Program-made: the position numbers and the translations under genes | Shown here: in pieces, positions 44,073 to 55,611 of the stretch | How positions within the stretch are numbered: position 1 is the stretch's first letter | Layout of the letters: each line of letters begins with the position of its first letter | Assembly (NCBI GenBank): GCA_965153355.1 | Contig: OZ231126.1 | Span: 112,220,001-112,284,000 of the forward strand | Direction: 5' to 3' | DNA: 64,000 nt | From: Flaccisagitta enflata | Taxonomy: Eukaryota; Chaetognatha; Sagittoidea; Aphragmophora | Notes under the pieces: generated by a model | The model's input: the letters and a program-made list of their open reading frames with translations, nothing else | Database searches by the model: none | What the model was told of the DNA's origin: nothing

Positions 44073-47000
44073 AAAAATCAGAGTTCGAAAAGCTTCAAAA
44101 TGGTTAAATATTGTATTTTTCATGTTTTTTTATCGATTTTTGATCCAAACTCTGATTCAAAGGGCCCAACCATTTTATTCTTTTTAGCCTAACTTGATGT
44201 CTATTAACAAATATTTTGTAAAAAAAAAGTTTTGAATTATCATCTTTTCCCTTTAAACAGGGGGTCATCTATCATGGGTTGCTAGAAAATTGATTATTTC
44301 ACTTAAAAGTTGTACTAAATCAAGGTAAAACATGTTATTATTGCATTTTTTGGTTTGATTTTATTTTAATCTGGTGATTTTGGGGATTTTTTGTCAAAAA
44401 AATCAGAGTTCGAAAACCTTCAAAATGGTTAAATATTGTATTTTTCATGTTTTTTTATCGATTTTTGATCCAAACTCTGATTCAAAGGGCCCAACCATTT
44501 TATTCTGATCTCTTTTTAGCCTAACTTGATGTCTATTAACAAATATTTTGTAAAAAAAAAGTTTTGAATTATCATCTTTTCCCTTTAAAGGGTGTAGTCA
44601 ACCTTTGAAATGACTTTTTTACCTTTTACACTGTTTTTTCTTAATTTCTGATAGCAATTCATGAAAACAACTCAGCAGTCAAGCTCAAGTGCACCTGAGG
44701 TCGTCACATTTTCAGTGCAACAAAAATTTTTTGCTACTTCCCTTCACTAGTGGTGGCATAGCTTATGATAATAAACTGTTAAGAAAAGTGCTCTCTCCTT
44801 TAGATTTACCAAAAAAGGGGTAAAACTGTCCATCAATGCTCCTTTCTTAATTTCTTTAGTTGTTTCACGCATGGATGATGATTCTCAGAAAAAATTTCAA
44901 AAAACTTTGCAGAGATATACATAAATTTCTTTAAAAATCCTAGAAATGATGTTTTTCATATGTTTTTTACACTATCATAGTCCTACAAAAATGCCGGCTT
45001 GAAATGAGACAAATGCACAAACTAGTAAGTCAAATATTAGTTGTGGCGCTGTAGACTAATGTCCACCTTGAAGGGTCGAACAAATCTAGACAAAAGGTGC
45101 TTTATTTCTCTCTATAAAGCAAGTAGTCAGGGCGCGCAGAAAACATGCATTGTCTGCCCTCTTTAAACAGGGGGTCATCTATCATGGGTTGCTAGAAAAT
45201 GATTATTTCACATAAAAGTTGTACTAAATCAAGTAAAACATGTTATTTTTGCATTTTTTGGTTTGATTTTATTTTAATATGGTGATTTTGGGGATTTTTT
45301 GTAAAAAAAAATCAGAGTTCGAAAAGCTTCAAAATGGTTAAATATTGTATTTTTCATGTTTTTTTATCGATTTTTGATCCAAACTCTGATTCAAAGGGCC
45401 CAACCATTTTATTCTGATCTCTTTTTAGCCTAACTTGATGTCTATTAACAAATATTTTGTAAAAAAAAAGTTTTGAATTATCATCTTTTCCCTTTAAGGG
45501 GCTCATCTATCATGGGTTGCTAGAAAATTGATTATTTCACTTAAAAGTTGTACTAAATCAAGTAAAACATGTTATTTTTGCATTTTTTGGTTTGATTTTA
45601 TTTTGATATGGTGATTTTGGGGATTTTTTGTAAAAAAAATCAGAGTTCAAAAAGCTTCAAATTGGTTAAATATTGTATTTTTCATGTTTTTTTATCGATT
45701 TTTGATCCAAACTCTGATTCAAAGGGCCCAACCATTTTATTCTGATCTCTTTTAAGCCTAACTTGATGTCTATTAACAAATAGTTTGTAAAAAAAAAGTT
45801 TTGAATTATCATCTTTTCCCTTTAAAGGGTGTAGTCAACCTTTGAAATGACTTTTTTACCTTTTACACTGTTTTTTCTTAATTTCTGATAGCAATTCATG
45901 AAAAAAACTCAGCAGTCAAGCTCAAGTGCACCTTAGGTTGTCACATTTTCAGTGCAACAAAAATTTTTTGATACTTCCCTTCACTAGCGGTGACATAGCT
46001 TATGATAATAAACTGTTAAGAAAAGTGCTCTTTCCTATAGATTTACCAAAAAAGGGGTAAAACTGTCCATCAATGCTCCTTTCTTAATTTCTTTAGCTGT
46101 TTCACGCATGGATGATGATTCTCAGAAAAAATTTCAAAAAACTTTGCAGAGATATACATAAATTTCTTTAAAAATCCGAGAAATGATGTTTTTCATATGT
46201 TTTTTACACTATCATAGTCCTACAAAAATGCGGGCTTGAAATGAGACAAATGCACAAACTAGTAAGTCAAATCTTAGTTGTGGCGCTGTAGACTAATGTC
46301 CACCTTGAAGGGTCAAACAAATCTAGACGAAACATGCTTTATTTCTCTCTATAAAGCAAGTAGTCAGGGCGCGCAGAAAACATGCATTGTCTGCGCTCTT
46401 TAAACAGGGGGTCATCTATCATGGGTTGCTAGAAAATTGATTATTTCACTTAAAAGTTGTACTAAATCAAGGTAAAACATGTTATTTTTGCATTTTTTGG
46501 TTTGATTTTATTTTAATATGGTGATTTTGGGGATTTTTTGTCAAAAAAATCAGAGTTCAAAAAGCTTCAAAATGGTTAAATATTGTATTTTTCATGTTTT
46601 TTTATCGATTTTTGATCCAAACTCTGATTCAAAGGGCCCAACCATTTTATTCTGATCTCTTTTTAGCCTAACTTGATGTCTATTAACAAATATTTTGTAA
46701 AAAAAAGTTTTGAATTATCATCTTTACCCTTTAAACAGGGGGTCATCTATCATGGGTTGCTAGAAAATTGATTATTTCACTTAAAAGTTGTACTAAATCA
46801 AGGTAAAACATGTCATTTTTGCATTTTTTGGTTTGATTTTATTTTAATATGGTGATTTTGGGGATTTTTTGTAAAAAAAATCAGAGTTTGAAAAGCTTCA
46901 AAATGGTTAAATATTGTATTTTTCATGTTTTTTATCGATTTTTGATCCAAACTCTGATTCAAAGGGCCCAACCATTTTATTCTGATCTCTTTTTAGCCTA

Positions 47001-47196
47001 ACTTGATGTCTATTAACAAATATTTTGTAAAAAAAAAGTTTTGAATTATCATCTTTTCCCTTTAAAGGGTGTAGTCAACCTTTGAAATGACTTTTTAACC
47101 TTTTACACTGTTTTTTCTTAATTTCTGATAGCAATTCATGAAAACAACTCAGCAGTCAAGCTCAAGTGCACCTGAGGTCGTCACATTTTCAGTGCA

Positions 47197-48731
47197 GGTT
47201 AATTCCGCGCATCGGGGTCCGCCCAAGAAACCCTGACTCTCCACCATTGTAGAAGTGTCATCGCTTCTGCTATTGCATTGAATAAGGTCACAAAGGTTGG
47301 GTGACATACCTAACTACCTGGTGCGCCATACCAAACCAATTTTTGCTCCTCCAACTGCCCCTATGGGGTCCAAAACAGGGGTAGAAGGGCCTTTTTTGGC
47401 CTGTCCCGATTTTGTCCCTGTAAGCAAAAAGCTAGTTTAAGCAATCAAAAAATGTCAAGCAGAGTCATCCCATAGCTTGTAAGCCACCTCTATCCATCCA
47501 TTGATATGTGCAAAAAATTTGAGCTCAATAACTCAACTGTAAGACGAAAAAATATGACTTTAAATTATAATACTCTTCTCCTTCATTTTTCTGTCATTTT
47601 TTTCTCAAAATGAGATAAGCCGACAGTTTTTTTTGTAAGCCTATGATTGTTCAAACATTAAGCATTTTTTCTTCTGTCATTGCATTAACAACTAGTTGAA
47701 CGACATTTCCTCCAAATTTCAAGGATTTTTTCCATTTCATTTTGGAGAAATCAACATTTTCCTAGAGCGTTACAATTCAAAGGTGCTCCTTGTTGGTGGT
47801 GTCACACTTGTGTCACACTATGATTCATACTCTGTCAAGGCATAGTAACATGATAAACGGAAAATTCATCTACATGATGAGAAAGATGGTGAAATTCTGT
47901 ACCTACACCTAAAATTCAAAGTCTTAACTCTTATTCGTTTGGTCACAATGAAATTACAAAGTTGATCAGTTGTGAAATAGGGAGTGAATTGTAACGCTCG
48001 CCGATGAAGCCTCGTAGTTAATTCTTTGTTTCCACACAGCGCTTCTCACACAAAGGCGCGATGCTTTTGTGCCTCAATTTAGTAAAATTTCTTAAAATTC
48101 AACTTGGCTTATCCCAAAAACTATTTGAGCTAGCCCAACGAAATTTTGCATGGTTGTTACCTAGATCAAGAGGGTTCTTCACCTATATTCTGGTGTGTCT
48201 TAAAGAATGCCGAGGAGTCCAGACAGACCAACCAACCTACCAGAAAAAAAATTGAAAAAACGGCATAACTTTTGAAATAATTGTCCGATCTGGTTGAAAT
48301 TTTGCATGAAGCTTCCGTTAAAGATACCTCGTCACTGGCATGAAACAGAGCTTGGCAACAAATTTTTTTCCTCCAACAGCCCACCCAGCCAGAAATGGTA
48401 CTTATAGAGATTTTTACAAAAAACTCAAATTTTTTTAAAAAAATTCAGAAACATGATCATACATGATTGCTTGAACATATTCATCAAGAATTTGACTTTC
48501 ATATTGATTTCTTCATTGTATTTAACTAAATTTATTATTAGTACGTTTGCCAAAAAATGTGTAATTAGGCCTAATTTGTATGAAAAATGAGCTCACATAA
48601 GAAAATCTAAGTATCAATTCATACATGATATAAGGTTAGCTACATGATGATGTATGGTTTTGTTCAATTTTTAACATTTCAAAATTGATGGATTTCACTC
48701 CGTCCACGGACCCTTTTCCATGACATTAACC
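47197..48731 (+). mobile_element. element R2, 1,535 bp, 4-bp TSD
   Basis: Inserted in module A5. Flanks are TGCA at 47,193-47,196 and 48,732-48,735, while empty A modules read CAGTGCAACAAAA. Ends GGTTAATTCC..GGGGTCCG and CGGACCC...GACATTAACC are short imperfect inverted repeats. It is homologous to R1. No ORF with a recognisable transposase; short frames of 64-72 codons only. Superfamily not assigned. Confidence 0.82.
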
Positions 48732-49276
48732 TGCAACAAAATTGTTTTGCTACTTCCCTTCACTAGTGGTGGCATAGCTTATGATAATAAACTGTTAAGA
48801 AAAGTGCTCTCTCCTATAGATTTACCAAAAAAGGGGTAAAACTGTCCATCAATGCTCCTTTCTTAATTTCTTTAGTTGTTTCACGCATGGATGATGATTC
48901 TCAGAAAAAATTTCAAAAAACTTTGCAGAGATATACATAAATTTCTTTAAAAATCCGAGAAATGATGTTTTTCATATGTTTTTTACACTATCATAGTCCT
49001 ACAAAAATGCGGGCTTGAAATGAGACAAATGCACAAACTAGTAAGTCAAATATTAGTTGTGGCGCTGTAGACTAATGTCCACCTGGAAGGGTCAAACAAA
49101 TCTAGACAAAAGGTGCTTTATTTCTCTCTATAAAGCAAGTAGTCAGGGCGCGCAGAAAACATGCATTGTCTGCGCTCTTTAAACAGGGGGTCATCTATCA
49201 TGGGTTGCTAGAAAATTGATTATTTCACTTAAAAGTTGTACTAAATCAAGGTAAAACATGTTATTTTTGCATTTTT

Positions 49277-49391
49277 AGTCGCGGACACGCGACTCTACAC
49301 CTTGCCGTCCGTCACATTTTTGAATTCCGAGCGGTTTTTGCATTACCGCTCCTGCCCAACCGTCCGCGACTGGATTGCCGTGTATCCGGCC
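49277..49391 (+). mobile_element. family H miniature, 115 bp, in module B8 (H11)
   Basis: Inserted into the T-run of GCATTTTTTGG: TTTTT on both sides, against six T in empty B modules. It starts with hairpin AGTCGCGGACACGCGACT, TACACCTTGCCGTCCGTC, then CCGCTCCTGCCCAACC, GTCCGCGACTGGATTGCC, GTGTATCCGGCC. It is the smallest complete member and defines both ends. Confidence 0.9.
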
Positions 49392-49833
49392 TTTTTGGTT
49401 TGATTTTATTTTAATATGGTGATTTTGGGGATTTTTTGTCAAAAAAATCAGAGTTCAAAAAGCTTCAAAATGGTTAAGTATTGTATTTTTCATGTTTTTT
49501 TATCGATTTTTGATCCAAACTCTGATTCAAAGGGCCCAACCATTTTATTCTGATCTCTTTTTAGCCTAACTTGATGTCTATTAACAAATATTTTGTAAAA
49601 AAAAGTTTTGAATTATCATCTTTTCCCTTTAAAGGGTGTAGTCAACCTTTGAAATGACTTTTTTACCTTTTACACTGTTTTTTCTTAATTTCTGATAGCA
49701 ATTCATGAAAAAAACTCAGCAGTCAAGCTCAAGTGCACCTGAGGTTGTCACATTTTCAGTGCAACAAAAATTTTTTGCTACTTCCCTTCACTAGTGGTGA
49801 CATAGCTTATGATAATAAACTGTTAAGAAAAGT

Positions 49834-52592
49834 TCGAATGAAAATTAGACGGTTGTTGTAGTTGAGGCATGGTGAAAAATTCGACTTCTCTTTCAAAAAA
49901 GTTTTTGACTCAAAACGCGAAAAACATAAAGAAAAGATAAGCAAACTAAAAATTTCAGCAGAATAGGCCAAAGCCAAGAAAGATAAGCCTCTAGTGGCGA
50001 TCAGCAAGGAAAGAGAAAAAGAGATAAAAGAAAAATGGGTCTACAATCTAACAACTAGAACTCTCAATGAAGCTCAACTTAGCGTTCTTCAGCGGGGCCT
50101 AGCTTTTAACCCAAGCAAACAAAACGCCAATAGCATCGAGTTTGTGGCCGCCATCGAAAGTGCTGCGCGCCTCATTGGACCTGAGACAGCAGAAGCAGCA
50201 TCCCTCAGATCCAGTTGCATTCGTCTTCTACGCCAACACCAACCGGCGCGGCAAAACATCACCAAGGAGGAGTGGCAGGCCATAAAAGACTTTGAGGATG
50301 ACGTTTCCATCATCATCCTGCCTGCCGACAAAGGGCGAGCGACGACGTATATGTTGAGAGAAGATTATGACCGGAAGATGAAAGCCCTCTTTGATGACGA
50401 AACGACTTACACACGTCTAGCTGGAGACCCAACTAACGAGTATCGTAACGCCATCCTAGACGTTCTCAGTCCTATGGAATCATATCTCCCCTCTCCCATC
50501 TACCACCGCCTCTTCCCAACTACCACCAATCCTCCTCTCGCTTTTGGCCAACCCAAAGTGCACAAACAAGGCTATCCTCTGCGTCCCATCGTTACTGCCA
50601 GAAATTCCATCTTCTCAGGCATAACTAAAGAGTTAGCCCGTGTGCTCCAACCTCTTGTCGGCAAAACTTCCCACCACCTCAAAGACAGCGTCGATCTACG
50701 TCATAAACTCGAAGGAAAAGTTATACCACCCGACTTGACCATCGTCTCCTTCGACCTTGTGTCCATGTTTACGACGATTCCGCAAGAACCCACCATTGCA
50801 ATCATCGAAGACAGACTCAAGAACGACACTACCTTAAAGAATCGCACACCCATTAGGATTAATGACATCATTGCGCTTCTGAAACTCGACCTTGGACTCG
50901 CATATTTCCAATGGAACGGCGATTTCTTTGCACAAACAGCAGGCCTCGGCATGGGCAAGTCGACCAGCAGCCCATTAAGTGACCTGTTCATGGAAGACTT
51001 TGAAACAAAAGCTATCCAATCATTTCCCACCGGCAATCCCAACGTCAAACCAGAAGATGTCATCCTTTTCTGGCTGAGAAAAGCCGACGATACAATCACA
51101 GCTATTCACAATGACTACATCGAACCATTCTTCACCCATCTCAACTCAATCCATCCAAGCATCAAATGGACGATGGAAAAAGAAGCCGATGGTCGCATTG
51201 CCATGTTGGATGTCAGCATCATTCGCAACAATGACAACACACTCGACTTTGACGTCTATCGTAAACCCACCCACACAAATCAATATATACCATTTGACAG
51301 CCATGCACCCCTATCTCACAAACTCTCTACCATCCATGCCCTCACCCGTTGTGCCAATCTCATTCCATCCACTGACGAACTGAGACAAGCCGAAATCCAC
51401 AGAGTCAAAGAAGCTCTTGCCGTCAATGGCTACCCAAGATGGGCATATGACAAAGGCCCCTTCCGTCACAAACCAACGACGGTGACAACGGCGACGATGA
51501 CGACGACGACATTGGCGACGACGACGACGGCGACGACGACAACGACGACGACGACGACGACGACTACGGCGGCGCCGCCGGCGTTACCGGCGCCATCGAC
51601 TCCACATCAAACGCCGGTGCCTCCATCTGAACCGGTGCCCTCGAACTCAACCCTCGCTGCGTCTCAACCAACAAAACGCCGTGGTAATCTGACTTTACCA
51701 TATCACGAGGGTCTCACAGAGCCCCTCGCTCGTTTGTTCCAAAAACAGGGAATATCAACATCCATTCGCTGCCGTGGCTCACTGCGTGAACGATTGGTAA
51801 AACCTAAAGACAAATTACCTTCGAGGGAGAAAACTGGAGTCCTATATGCCTGTCGCTGTGCTGGAGCCAATGGCCAACCCTGCCCCGGCCTCTACATTGG
51901 AGAAACAGGTCGCACCTTAAAATCCCGCATCGACGAACACTTCTCTACCGCGCTACGATGCCCTGGTCAGTGCAAATCTTCGATCATGCAACATGCACGT
52001 GACAATAACCATCACTTCCGAAAATCCGATTTCCAAATCATTGGCTCCGACGATGACTGGTTCAGGCGAGGAGTCAAAGAGAGTGCTTACATTCGTGTAC
52101 TTAATCCGTCCATCAATGACCATCCTGGCCGACAGACTCTCCCACCGGATTATGACCAAATTCTCCAAAAAGCCATTAAACCACCAACGGCCAATCTACC
52201 TCACGATCCATCAGTGGAGGACATTCTTGACACGGCCCAAAGACGACCAGGCCGACCAAGGCGAGTAAACTTGACCTCAACGCCGCAGCAAACGCCGCTG
52301 CCGCCATCTACGCCGCAGCCGCCGCCTTCAACACCCGCAGCGGCAGCAGCAACAGCAGCAGCACCTCCACCTCAAACATCACGCCATGCGATAATCACCC
52401 GACGGAGAGCGCTCACTGAGAGTGACCAGACGGGCACCCCTGATTGACTTCTAGTCAGTCAGTCTCCTCTCTTCTCTCTCCCTTCGACTTATTCTTCACC
52501 ATCATCATTCTTCCCCATTTATGTCCTATTCCCTCATTCTTCCCTCATTCTTGTATTAGCCTGATGAAGGCAGCAGTAGCTGTTGAAAATTC
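49834..52592 (+). mobile_element. Penelope-like element copy 2 (PLE2), 3' end lost
   Basis: Same insertion point in module A6 as PLE1 in A2 (left GTTAAGAAAAGT at 49,822-49,833). The offset to PLE1 is exactly 10,705 bp from the 5' end through the stop codon, so there are no net indels. Homology stops after GAAAATTC at 52,592, within the hammerhead-like motif, and a CTTT tract follows. The right target copy and the rest of module A are missing. Confidence 0.9.
49862..52447 (+). pseudogene. Penelope-like RT / GIY-YIG frame, copy 2, with early stop
   Basis: Same frame as PLE1, but the codon for Lys in SAEKAKAK (AAG in copy 1) is TAG at 49,964-49,966. The open part runs from about 49,994 (GTG) for 817 codons. 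All RT and GIY-YIG landmarks are kept, including the KADD motif C, the Thr linker and RRPGRPRR. About ten amino-acid differences from copy 1 were noted, such as Cys to Arg in SIIRNND and Ser to Cys in ALRCPG. Because the stop lies before the RT core and neither copy has an early ATG, its effect on function is uncertain. Confidence 0.88.
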
Positions 52593-52682
52593 TTTCTCAC
52601 TTTCTTTCTCACTTTCTTTCTCTTTTTCTTTCTCGCTTTCTTTCTCTTTTTCTTTCCTTCTTTCTTTCTTTCCTTCTTTTTT

Positions 52683-52713
<31 letters not shown>

Positions 52714-52763
52714 CTTTTTCTTTCCTTCTTTCTTTCTTTCCTTCTTTCTTTCTTTCTTTCTTC

Positions 52764-52813
<50 letters not shown>

Positions 52814-53041
52814 CTCTTTCTTTCTTTCTCTCTTTCTTTCTTTCTCTCTTTCATTCTTTTTCTTTCTTTCTTTCTCTCTTTCATCCTTACTCACTTTCTT
52901 CCTTTCTTTCTCAATTTCTTATTTTCTTTCTCTTTTTCTTTCTTTTTTTCTCTCTTTCATCCTTACTCACTTTCTTCCTTTCTTTCTCACTTTCTTATTT
53001 TCTTTCTCTTTTTCTTCCTAACTTTCTTTCTTTCTTCCTAA

Positions 53042-53110
<69 letters not shown>

Positions 53111-53440
53111 GTTCTTCCATACTTTCATTCATTCTCACTTTCTTCTATTCTTTCTAATTTTCTTTTTTTCTTTCTTCCTCACTTTTTTACTTCCTTTCTA
53201 TTTTTCTTACTTTCTCTTTTTCTTTCGTACTTCCTCTCTTTCCTTTTCTTTCTTACTTTCTCTCTTACTTTCTCTCTTTCCTTCTTTCTTTCCGCCTTTC
53301 TTTCCTTTTAACTTTCCTTTTTTCTTTCCTTCTTTCTTTCTTTCTTTCTTTCTTTTTTCTTTCTTTCTTTCTTTCTTTCTGTCTCTTTCTTTCTTCTTTC
53401 TTACTTTCTTACTTTCTTTCTGTCTTTCTCTTTTTCTTTT

Positions 53441-53500
<60 letters not shown>

Positions 53501-53508
53501 TATTTCTT
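52593..53508. repeat. (CTTT)n tract of about 0.9 kb
   Basis: TTTC/CTTT array with TCAC, TCCT and TTTTC interruptions, pure at 53,041-53,107 and 53,449-53,500. It directly replaces the 3' end of PLE2. Phe/Leu/Ser-rich and Lys/Glu-rich ORFs are artefacts. Confidence 0.96.
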
Positions 53509-53884
53509 CGATTAGCTAAATAATTTACCATGACGTCACACACGCACCTGTAGTAGATTCTTTGTCATCCTTCGGAAGACAAGCGCGTTGATGAGCTGCT
53601 TGCGCGCCTTCGGGTACGTCACTTGGCGACAGTCCGACGGGCACGGTTGGTGATCGCAACACCGTTTTCTGAATTTTGCTTTCCGACTGAGATGTTACAT
53701 CTTCCCAAATTTCCTCGTCGTGGCTTTTTAACCGAAAGAGAAATACTTAGGCCATGAACTTGTTTAGTAGACAAACTTGCAATTCTATGAGAGGAAATTC
53801 CATGTGAGGCATTTCTATGGGAGGCTTTGTCGCGAAAAATATTTGTCAGAGCATTTTGCTTGGCGCCTAGAGACTTTGATCTAT
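53509..53884. other. unique-looking, higher-GC sequence
   Basis: Includes the palindrome TGACGTCA at 53,531-53,538, identical to a full CREB/ATF site; one 8-mer is weak evidence. No exon was recognised. Confidence 0.4.
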
Positions 53885-54118
53885 GTTTAGGGGTAGGGTT
53901 GAGTTAAGGGGTAGGGTAGAGTGTAGGGGTAGGGTCGAGTGTAGGGGTAGGGTTGAGTGTAAAGGTAGGGTTGAATGTAGAGGTAGGATGAGTGTAGGGG
54001 TAGAAGTGAGTGTGGGGGTAGGGATGAGTGTGGGGGAAGGGGTGAGGGGTAAGGGTAGGGGAGAGTGTAGGGGTAGGGGTGAGTGTAGGGGTAGGGGTGA
54101 GTGTAGGGGTGAGTGATG
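53885..54118. repeat. minisatellite (GTGTAGGGGTAGGGTTGA)n
   Basis: About 14 G-rich units of 12-18 bp around GGGGTAGGG. The G-runs on the plus strand could form G-quadruplexes. The paired Val/Gly/Arg and Pro/Leu ORFs are artefacts. Confidence 0.92.
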
Positions 54119-54765
54119 GTGTGTCAAATACTAAACAAACCTTTAAAAAAGTGAGGTCCTCTCGTAAACGTTTGCCGAGGCTTTGTCCATCTGTTCGTTC
54201 CCAAGGCTTCGGATGTAATCTTCGCGATGTCTTCGCACGATCCCCTTGAATGAGCCCTGAAGCTAGGAAGGTACGGATGGGGATTGTATGCCCCTGCTCA
54301 TCCGTTATTGTGACTCCGCCTCACTTGTTTAAAGATGACCGAACAAGGCGCGAGGGATTTCTTAAATGGACATACTAGAAGCAAAGACCACAAATGAACG
54401 AACAAAAAAAAACGCCTGAAAAAAAATACAGGTGATTCATAGCTAAGCTGTAAAACTAAAGGTCTTTTGAACAAGGTGATTAAAATGAATGCATCTTTAC
54501 AGCGGCGAAGCTCACATGACTTGACGATTGAACTCTTCCCCCCCCCCGCATGTAAGTGTCGCACTTGTCGAAAGACTAAACAATTCCCTACAACACAAAA
54601 TTCTGTTGAGTAGCAGAAGGAGGGGGGGAATTGCGAGGGGAAATAGTCGAGATATAGTCGAGAAACAGTCAATATCTAGTTCAATATCTTTTTTTAGTAA
54701 TTACGAGCGAATAATTCTAATTAATCCTTAATCGTTGACTTCGGACGTCCACTAACCACGGAAGA
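54119..54765. other. intergenic, higher GC, nothing recognised
   Basis: Unique-looking sequence, possibly upstream of the short ORF at 54,766. A 124-codon minus-strand frame (54,298-54,672) has no recognisable domain. Confidence 0.4.
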
Positions 54766-54978
54766 ATGACCGAAGGTGGCGCAGCTGCGGCTGATACTCG
54801 CGATTCCCGGCTGTTCATTTGTCTACTGGCCATTTTCTTCGGGGTCGCTCTTACTCAAATCAGGGTCGTTCCCCGCGGTCGCGATAGCTTGCGGTCCCGT
54901 TTCCAAACGGAAAGCAGGGAAAATAGTGACCCCGGCAAGGCAAGGCATACGGTCACGGCGCCCCTGATAAAAAGTTGA
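54766..54978 (+). CDS. hypothetical 70-codon ORF with hydrophobic segment
   Basis: Starts ATG after CCACGGAAGA. The product begins MTEGGAAAADTRDS, then a hydrophobic stretch LFICLLAIFFGVALTQI that could be a membrane or signal-anchor segment, then a basic tail. Local GC is higher than in surrounding DNA. I recognise no family. It could be a first exon or a chance frame. A 63-codon frame overlaps in another register. Confidence 0.2.
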   Translation: MTEGGAAAADTRDSRLFICLLAIFFGVALTQIRVVPRGRDSLRSRFQTESRENSDPGKARHTVTAPLIKS

Positions 54979-55409
54979 CCCACTATTCACCTTTCACAAT
55001 GTGCACCTATACCTTTGACCACTGAAGCCCTGTTGATCACATGACCTATCCTCTTCCTCATCTTCACCTTTCCTTACCTGTCCTATCAATACTGTCATTT
55101 CACTACACTGTATTTTCTCCACCACAACCTTTATTAAACTTTTTATGATTTATTCTCCTATTTTTCTATTATCTCCTCTATGTTTTGGTATGGGTAATAG
55201 CAAGGGTGATGGGAAGCCTCTAAACCCGCCAAGACCATGTGTTGTCTTCAAGCACAAGTCTTGCCTGGTCCACAGTCCAGGTTTACTTATCCATTGATAG
55301 TTGGAGATACTTTTTACTATTTATATCTTTTGCTGTTAGTTGAATTAAACGATTAAGTCTTTTAACATCTGATATGTAAAGGATGATTTAAGGTCTGAGA
55401 GGCTAATTC
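54979..55409. other. intergenic, nothing recognised
   Basis: AT-rich sequence without repeats or exons that I can support. Confidence 0.4.
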
Positions 55410-55611
55410 ACAATTATGCAAAGCAGAGCACGGGGTATCGCTGACCATATATTGCTCTTGGGCGACTGGTTGTCCCCTCCCCAGGGCCTAAAATTGGCTG
55501 TTTCATGCGGTAAATCAGCCTTCTCAGGCCTCCAATTAGACCTAATAAGCCGTAAATCAGCCATTTCCGTCTTCAAGTCAGCCCTCTTAGACCACATATC
55601 AGCCTTTTTTG
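55410..55611 (+). mobile_element. family M remnant (M11)
   Basis: GCAAAGCAGAGCACGGGGTA, TCGCTGACCATATATTGC, then an AGGCCT..AATCAGCC minisatellite. Only tail and interior are visible. Confidence 0.5.

Larger units (their letters stand above)
37977..49833 (+). repeat. A/B tandem array
   Basis: Two modules repeat in one orientation. A is about 578 bp, starting GGGTGTAGTCAACCTTTGAA and ending TGCGCTCTTTAAA. B is about 332 bp, starting CAGGGGGTCATCTATCATGG and ending CATCTTTTCCCTTTAAA. Both end in CTTTAAA, so modules join in either order. Order seen: A1 37,977; B1 38,597; A2 38,939 (PLE1 inside); B2 42,328 (H10 inside); B3 44,258; A3 44,590; B4 45,168; B5 45,498; A4 45,827; B6 46,405; B7 46,736; A5 47,067 (R2 inside); B8 49,184 (H11 inside); A6 49,634, cut by PLE2. 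Identity between copies looks above 95 percent. No ORF. Confidence 0.92.

Noticed and set aside
37977-49833. A/B modules as LTRs of an LTR retrotransposon
   Set aside because: They repeat many times in tandem without TG..CA ends, primer-binding site or pol gene between them. The only coding unit inside is a PLE with its own target duplication.
52444-53157. 237-codon Phe/Leu/Ser ORF and the Lys/Glu ORFs on the other strand
   Set aside because: Pure CTTT microsatellite translation.
53885-54118. Telomere-like GGGGTAGGG repeats
   Set aside because: Units vary at 12-18 bp and include GTGTA and TTGAGT. It is an internal minisatellite, not (TTAGGG)n.
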